Of a stretch of DNA of 6,483 bases, positions 4,963-6,483 are shown piece by piece. Source of the stretch: Streptomycetales bacterium (lineage in GTDB: Bacteria; Actinomycetota; Actinomycetes; Prado026); contig JANYIP010000209.1 in NCBI GenBank assembly GCA_025361995.1, positions 1 through 6,483 on the forward strand, in the 5' to 3' direction. The translations under genes and the position numbers were made by a program. The notes beneath the pieces are model-generated. The model had not been told where the DNA came from. It did no database searches and worked only from the letters and a program-made list of their open reading frames with translations. How positions within the stretch are numbered: position 1 is the first letter of the stretch; each line of letters starts with the position of its first letter.

Positions 4963-5969
4963 GCGGCGCGCCGGCCTTCACGATGGGTACGGGAGCCCCG
5001 TACGCGCGGATGCTCGGAGTCGGCGGGTACCGCCCGGCCAGGATCGTCCCGAACTCCGAGCTCGTCGAGCGGATCGACTCCTCCGACGAGTGGATCCGCG
5101 AGCGCTCGGGCATCCAGACGAGGCACCGTGCGGCCGACGACGAGTCGGTCGTGGACATGGCGCTGATCGCCGCCGAGAAGGCGATGGCCAACTGCGGGGT
5201 CACCGCCGACCAGCTCGGCTGCGTCATCGTCGCCACCGTGACCCACCTGCTCCAGACCCCCTCAGCGGCGGCCGTCCTCGGGTACCGCCTCGGTGCCACC
5301 AAGGCCGCGGCCTTCGACATCTCGGCGGCCTGCGCCGGGTTCTGCCACGCCCTCGCCCTGGCCAACGACATGGTCCGCGGCGGCTCCGCCGAGTACGTCC
5401 TCATCGTCGGCGTCGAGAAGCTCACCGACATGGTCGACCCGTACGACCGAGGCTCGGCCTTCATCTTCGGCGACGGTGCCGGCGCGGCCGTGGTGGGCCC
5501 CTCCGACGTCCCGGGCATCGGCCCGGTGGTCTGGGGCGCCGACGGCAGCCAGGCCGACGCCATCACCCAGGACGTGCCCTGGCAGACCTTGCGCGACGAC
5601 CCGACCCACAAGTTCCCGACGCTGTCGATGAACGGCCAACAGGTCTTCCGCTGGGCGGTCTTCCAGATGGCGCCGGTCTGCCAGCAGGCGCTGGACAAAG
5701 CAGGGGTACGTGCCGACCAGCTCGACGCCTTCATCCCGCACCAGGCCAACCTGCGGATCGTCGAGGCCATGGTCAAGAAGCTCGGGCTGCCGGCGCACGT
5801 CGCCGTCGCCCGCGACATCGTCGACACTGGCAACACCTCGGCCGCCTCGGTACCGCTGGCGATGGAGCGGCTGCTCGACAACGGCGAGGCCCCGCACGGC
5901 GGGACCGCGCTGCTCATCGGCTACGGCGCCGGCCTGGCGTACGCCGCCCAGGTAGTCACGCTGCCCTGA
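4959..5969 (+). CDS. fabH: Beta-ketoacyl-ACP synthase III (KAS III)
   Basis: FabH starts each fatty acid by condensing an acyl-CoA primer with malonyl-ACP; in actinobacteria, branched primers often set iso/anteiso chains. The protein has 336 residues. The motifs are GVGGYRPARIVPNSEL (20-35), IDSSDEWIRERSGI (39-52), active-site Cys125 in DISAACAGF, GDGAGAAVVG (171-180), His261 in IPHQAN, and Asn292 in DTGNTSAAS, so the Cys-His-Asn triad is intact. Start: ATG 4959 shares ATGA with the fabD stop, with GAGG 10 bases upstream. A second ATG at 4983 lies just before the conserved GAPYARMLGVGG and is possible. About 13 residues precede the conserved start, as in actinomycete FabH. The region after residue 205 (DVPWQTLRDDPTHKFP) appears to have a shorter loop than I recall for Streptomyces FabH. 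Primer preference cannot be read from the sequence. Confidence 0.96.
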   Translation: MSGAPAFTMGTGAPYARMLGVGGYRPARIVPNSELVERIDSSDEWIRERSGIQTRHRAADDESVVDMALIAAEKAMANCGVTADQLGCVIVATVTHLLQTPSAAAVLGYRLGATKAAAFDISAACAGFCHALALANDMVRGGSAEYVLIVGVEKLTDMVDPYDRGSAFIFGDGAGAAVVGPSDVPGIGPVVWGADGSQADAITQDVPWQTLRDDPTHKFPTLSMNGQQVFRWAVFQMAPVCQQALDKAGVRADQLDAFIPHQANLRIVEAMVKKLGLPAHVAVARDIVDTGNTSAASVPLAMERLLDNGEAPHGGTALLIGYGAGLAYAAQVVTLP

Positions 5970-6009
5970 TCCCCGACCCCGCCGGTAACGCTGCGCCGCC
6001 TCGGCCCGC

Positions 6010-6015
6010 TAGCCT
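6010..6015 (+). promoter_or_regulatory. Possible internal promoter (-10 box) ahead of acpP
   Basis: TAGCCT at 6010-6015, in the 107-base gap between fabH and acpP, matches the -10 boxes of the two leaderless promoters in this window. A weak -35-like TAACGC lies 18 bases upstream (5986-5991). If used, the start near 6022 would give a leader of about 55 bases. ACP is needed in excess over the enzymes, so its own promoter would make sense; this is inference. Confidence 0.35.
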
Positions 6016-6026
6016 GCGAGGACCAA

Positions 6027-6053
6027 CACCGCACCCCGCGGTGGACCGCCACC
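6027..6053 (+). repeat. Two overlapping, mutually exclusive hairpins in the acpP leader
   Basis: CACCGC (6027-6032) pairs with GCGGTG (6038-6043) across a 5-base loop. GGTGG (6040-6044) pairs with CCACC (6049-6053) across a 4-base loop. They share bases 6040-6043, so only one can form at a time. They end 8 bases before the acpP ribosome site AAGGAG (6062-6067). A regulatory role is unproven; GC-rich sequence gives such dyads readily. Confidence 0.35.
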
Positions 6054-6076
6054 CCCTGACGAAGGAGTCCCCCCGC

Positions 6077-6322
6077 ATGGCCACCCAGCAGGAGATCCTC
6101 TCCGGCCTCGCCGACATCGTGAACGAGGTCGCAGGCGTCCCGGTCGACGACGTACAGCTCGACAAGTCGTTCGTGGACGACCTGGACATCGACTCGCTGT
6201 CCATGGTCGAGGTCGTAGTCGCCGCCGAGGAGAAGTTCGACGTCAAGATTCCCGACGACGATGTCAAGGGACTCAAGACGGTCGGCGACGCCGTCTCGTA
6301 CATCGCGGCCGCGGGCGCCTGA
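6077..6322 (+). CDS. acpP: Acyl carrier protein
   Basis: This 81-residue acidic protein carries the growing acyl chain of type II fatty acid synthesis on a phosphopantetheine arm. The attachment serine is Ser40 in DLDIDSLSMVE (35-45), the actinomycete form of the DSL motif. Helix 1 (MATQQEILSGLADIVNEVAG), the acidic recognition helix after Ser40 (VEVVVAAEEKFDVKIPDDD) and the closing VGDAVSYI are all present, and the length matches the family. The ATG at 6077 is preceded by GAAGGAG (6061-6067) at 9 bases. It lies between fabH and fabF, the standard actinomycete order, which makes it the fatty-acid ACP rather than a polyketide one. Confidence 0.97.
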   Translation: MATQQEILSGLADIVNEVAGVPVDDVQLDKSFVDDLDIDSLSMVEVVVAAEEKFDVKIPDDDVKGLKTVGDAVSYIAAAGA

Positions 6323-6324
6323 CC

Positions 6325-6340
6325 GGTGCCTTCGCGCACC
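6325..6340 (+). terminator. Small hairpin just after acpP, no T-tract
   Basis: GGTGC (6325-6329) pairs with GCACC (6336-6340) across a 6-base loop, starting 3 bases after the acpP stop, in the 51-base gap before fabF. With no T-run it is at best a weak attenuator or an mRNA 3' end stabiliser that could raise ACP level relative to FabF. The dyad is short and may be chance. Confidence 0.25.
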
Positions 6341-6373
6341 CGATCCACCCCTGACGCTTGGAGGGCCGTAGCA

Positions 6374-6483
6374 GTGGGCCAGCAGACCGACACCGACGTG
6401 GTGGTCACCGGACTGGGAATGACGACGCCGGTCGGCGGCGACGTCGCCAGCACCTGGGCAGCCCTGCTCGCCGGCACGTCCGG
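6374..6483 (+). CDS. fabF: Beta-ketoacyl-ACP synthase II (KAS II), N-terminal fragment
   Basis: FabF elongates acyl-ACP by condensation with malonyl-ACP. Only 36 complete codons are inside the window. They read VGQQTDTDVVVTGLGMTTPV then GGDVASTWAALLAGTSG, the conserved N-terminal strand and helix of KAS I/II thiolase-fold enzymes (VVVTGLGMTTPVG...W..LLAG.SG). The Cys-His-His active site lies beyond the edge and cannot be checked. The GTG start at 6374 has GGAGGG (6360-6365) upstream, with 9 bases between GGAGG and GTG. Position after acpP supports fabF over a polyketide ketosynthase. Confidence 0.92.
   Translation, partial: MGQQTDTDVVVTGLGMTTPVGGDVASTWAALLAGTS

Noticed and set aside
3696..5246. 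Long minus-strand open frames opposite fabD and fabH (up to 516 codons, also 3736-4941)
   Set aside because: GC-rich codon bias opens antisense frames; the products are Arg/Ser/Pro-rich with no family motifs, while the plus strand encodes clear enzymes.
5090..6076. 410-codon plus-strand frame running from within fabH into acpP
   Set aside because: The part before 6077 is an Arg-rich out-of-frame reading of fabH; only the acpP portion in that frame is real.
1..6483. CRISPR array, insertion sequence, tRNA or rRNA
   Set aside because: No regularly spaced repeats, transposase motifs, terminal repeats of an element, or tRNA/rRNA-like sequence were seen.

Overview
The window comes from a high-GC, Gram-positive-type (actinobacterial) chromosome. 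The evidence is strong G/C bias at third codon positions, GTG starts, leaderless starts directly behind TAGNNT-type -10 boxes, and the actinomycete arrangement fasR-fabD-fabH-acpP-fabF. The exact genus cannot be read from the sequence. A member of the Propionibacteriales or a related order is my guess, not a finding.

Left half (1-2365, minus strand): a compact operon transcribed right to left. It encodes a six-helix DUF998 membrane protein, a PHP phosphoesterase with a PolX-type N-terminal helical domain, and a pirin-family bicupin whose end runs off the window. Both junctions are 4-base start/stop overlaps (GTGA and ATGA), so translation is probably coupled.

Centre (2366-2501): a 136-base divergent control region. 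Two leaderless promoters face away from each other, each with its -10 box exactly 7 bases before the start codon and each carrying the same 10-mer GGGCGCCTAG. Between them lies a long inverted repeat with 21-base arms (20 of 21 matching) around a 19-base spacer. A third copy of its core 8-mer, CAAGATCG, sits inside the fasR promoter, 31 bases from the previous copy.

Right half (2502-6483, plus strand): the type II fatty acid synthase locus. It holds fasR (PucR/CdaR-type activator), a 94-base leader, fabD (malonyl-CoA:ACP transacylase), fabH (KAS III) overlapping fabD by ATGA, a 107-base gap with a possible internal promoter, acpP, and the first 36 codons of fabF (KAS II). FabD charges ACP with malonate, FabH condenses an acyl-CoA primer with malonyl-ACP, FabF elongates, ACP carries the chain, and FasR is expected to activate the set.

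The most striking observation is that FabD carries a C-terminal domain of about 70 residues that looks like a biotin carboxyl carrier domain. The biotinylated lysine position appears to be arginine (MKM replaced by LRD). The second is the divergent palindromic control region. No RNA genes, CRISPR arrays or insertion sequences are visible, and no gene-free stretch exceeds 300 bases.
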